From positions 69,409,290 through 69,473,289 of the forward strand of contig CM075649.1 of NCBI GenBank assembly GCA_037953625.1: 64,000 nucleotides of DNA. The letters run 5' to 3'. The stretch is from Crotalaria pallida (Eukaryota > Streptophyta > Magnoliopsida > Fabales > Fabaceae). This document shows, piece by piece, positions 62,528 through 64,000 of the stretch. The notes beneath the pieces are model-generated. The model was not told where the DNA came from. It did not search any database and saw nothing but the letters and a program-made list of their open reading frames with translations. Position numbers and translations under genes: made by a program. Position 1 is the first letter of the stretch, and every line of letters starts with the position of its first letter.

Positions 62528-64000
62528 GAGTCCTTGGAGGTTCTAACAAGTGTAGAATGGTTAAGAGAGTATTCTAAAGGCTTAGAATGGTCTAGAAATG
62601 TGTATTAGGACTTATAAGAACCATTAGAATGATCCTAAACATTGCTCGGTACCCCAAGTGACGTAGAGGGTGTAGCACGAGTCCTTCGAGGTTCTAACAA
62701 GTGTAGAATGGTTAAGAGTGTATTCTAAAGGCTTAGAATGGTCTAGGAATATGTATTTGGACTTATAAGAACCATTAGAATGATCCTAAACAATGCTTGA
62801 GTCCCCAAGGGAAGTAGAGTGTGTCGCATGAGTCCTTGGAGGTTCTAACAAGTGTAGAATATTTAAGAGAGTATTCTAAAGGCTTAGAATGGTCTAGGAA
62901 TGTGTATTAGGACTTATAAGAACCATTAGAATTATCCTAAACATTGCTTGGTACCCCAAAGGACGTAGAGGGTGTAGCACGAGTCCTTGGAGGTTCTAAC
63001 AAGTGTAGAATGGTTAAGAGAGTATTCTAAAGGCTTATAATGGTCTAGGAATATGTATTTGGACTTATATGAACCATTAGAATGATCCTAAACAATACTT
63101 GACTCCCCAAGGGACGTAGAGGGTGTAGCATGAGTCCTTGGAGGTTCTAACAAGTGTAGAATGGTTAAGAGAGTATTCTTAAGGCTTAGAATGGTCTAGG
63201 AAGGTGTATTAGGACTTGTAAGAACCATTAGAATGATCCTAAACATTGCTTGGTACACCAAGGGATGTAGAGGGTGTAGCACGAGTCCTTGGATGTTCTA
63301 ACAAGTGTAGAATGGTTAAGAGAGTATTCTAAAGGCTTAGAATGGTCTAGGAATGTTTATTAGGACTTATAAGAACCATTAGAATGATCCTAAACAATAC
63401 TTGAGTCCTCAAAGGACATAGAGGGTGTAGCACGAGTCCTTGGAGGTTTTAACAAGTGTATAATGGTTAAGAGAGTATTCTAAAGGCTTAGAATCTAGGA
63501 ATGTGCATTAGGACTTAAAAGAACTATTAGAATGATCCTAAACATTGCTTGGTACACCAAGGGACGTAGAGGGTGTAGCACGAGTCCTTGGATGTTCTAA
63601 CAAGTGTAGAATGGTAAAGAGAGTATTCTAAAGGCTTAGAATGGTCTAGGAATGTGTATTAGGACTTATAAGAACCATTAGAATGATCCTAAACATTGCT
63701 CGGTACCCCAAGTGACGTAGAGGGTGTAGCACAAGTCCTTGGAGGTTCTAACAAGTGTAGAATGGTTAAGAGAGTATTCTAAAGGCTTAGAATGGTCTAG
63801 GAATATGTATTTGGACTTATAAGAACCATTAGAATGATCCTAAACAATGCTTGAGTCCCCAAGGGACGTAGAGCGTGTAGCATGAGTCCTTGGAGGTTCT
63901 AACAAGTGTAGAATGGTTAAGAGAGTATTCTAAAGGCTTAGAATGGTCTAGGAATGTGTATTAGGACTTATAAGAACCATTAGAATGATCCTAAACAATG

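Larger units (their letters stand above)
57490..63370 (-). repeat. 3,812-bp duplication (25 monomers) with a 1,379-bp 9-mer inside
   Basis: CTTTGAATGG (57,541/61,353), AAAATATGC (57,748/61,560) and AACATTTCTT (58,051/61,863) are 3,812 bp apart. Inside it, AGCGTGAAGC (58,681/60,060) and AATTATCC (59,118/60,497) are 1,379 bp apart. 1,379 = 9 x 151 + 23 - 3 and 3,812 = 25 x 151 + 46 - 9, exactly accounting for the 174-bp (+23) and 148-bp (-3) monomers in each span. An older relative of the segment starts near 54,111 (offset 3,940 = 26 x 151 + 23 - 9). After about 63,370 the second copy follows a different source, matching 60,976-61,150 at an offset of 2,433 bp. Confidence 0.9.
33934..64000 (-). 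repeat. 151-bp satellite array, - arm (about 199 monomers)
   Basis: The same satellite in the opposite orientation: each unit reads on the + strand as GGACTTATAAGAACC, CCATTAGAATGATCC, TAAACA, the variable cassette, then GAGTCCTTGGAGGTTC and so on. It is continuous to the window end, where a monomer is cut at CTAAACAATG. Variants private to this arm, by my reading, include TAGGAGTTATAAG (from about 34,470), CTCTAGTCCCCATGGG (from 43,111), and GTGTCGCACGAG (from about 43,590). Class A, B, C and D cassettes are shared with the + arm. No gene, transposon or unique DNA is visible. Standard period 151 bp, with rare 147/148-bp monomers and four 174-bp monomers near the right end. Confidence 0.99.

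Noticed and set aside
1..64000. CRISPR array
   Set aside because: A CRISPR array has short identical repeats with unrelated spacers. Here the whole 151-bp unit repeats and there is no spacer-like unique DNA and no cas gene.
1..64000. CENP-B box, telomere repeats, tRNA or rRNA genes
   Set aside because: I looked for the CENP-B box pattern (TTCG then CGGGA), TTAGGG/TTTAGGG tandem runs and tRNA or rRNA-like conserved stretches and saw none. TTTAGGATC at the monomer start only resembles a telomere unit by chance.
33926..64000. The - arm as a simple inverted copy (giant palindrome) of the + arm
   Set aside because: HOR periods and private variants differ between arms, and the monomers next to the junction are of different types and phases.
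1..64000. Assignment to a named satellite or species
   Set aside because: The 151-bp length is close to several known centromeric satellites, but I do not recognise the sequence and cannot search a database. A BLAST or RepBase search with the 2110-2260 monomer would decide.

Overview
The whole 64 kb window is one uninterrupted block of satellite DNA. It is about 424 head-to-tail copies (64,000/151) of a monomer whose standard length is exactly 151 bp. I see no protein-coding gene, RNA gene, transposon, telomere repeat, CRISPR array or unique sequence anywhere in it. A nucleosome-sized monomer in tens of kilobases of near-identical copies with nested higher-order repeats (HORs) is the pattern of a eukaryotic centromeric or other heterochromatic satellite, probably from a long-read assembly. 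Plants and animals both fit; I lean weakly towards a plant. I do not recognise the monomer as a named satellite, so species and centromere identity stay open.

Layout: (1) About 1-33,926, all monomers read on the + strand, starting at GGATCATTCTAATGG and ending at AATGTTTA. (2) 33,922-33,940, a single abrupt strand switch with a few bases of patchwork sequence. (3) About 33,934-64,000, all monomers read on the - strand, seen as CCATTAGAATGATCC on the + strand. This is the only orientation change I found. The two arms share the same monomer and several variant classes but carry different private variants and different HORs, so they are not mirror copies.

Monomer anatomy (phase 1 = first G of GGATCATT): an A+T-rich, CpG-free part at phases 1-107 contains the 8-bp palindrome CTTATAAG (18-25), a 7-bp dyad with a 4-nt loop (48-65) and a related weaker dyad (79-95). 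Phases about 108-145 hold all the CpGs and a variable cassette with a third dyad. Monomers fall into classes by this cassette. I call them A (TTGGGGTACCGAG), B (TTGGGGACTCAAG), C (TTGGTGTACCAAG), D (TTGAGGACTCAAG), E (TTTGGGGTACATGG) and F (CTCTGGGGTACCAAG).

HORs in the + arm: a 906-bp 6-mer, a 298-bp and a 302-bp dimer, a 751-bp 5-mer nested inside a 3,310-bp 22-mer tandem duplication, a roughly 50-monomer (7,543-bp) long-range duplication, and a 3,313-bp 22-mer. In the - arm: a 755-bp 5-mer, a 2,113-2,114-bp 14-mer, a separate 2,110-bp 14-mer, a 1,506-bp 10-mer, a 1,054-bp 7-mer, a 1,379-bp 9-mer containing a 174-bp monomer, and 3,812/3,940-bp blocks. Every period I measured equals a whole number of 151-bp units plus the few indels visible inside it. 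This points to turnover by unequal exchange or replication-based amplification in whole-monomer register. Periods come from hand-measured distances between shared variants; block edges are approximate.
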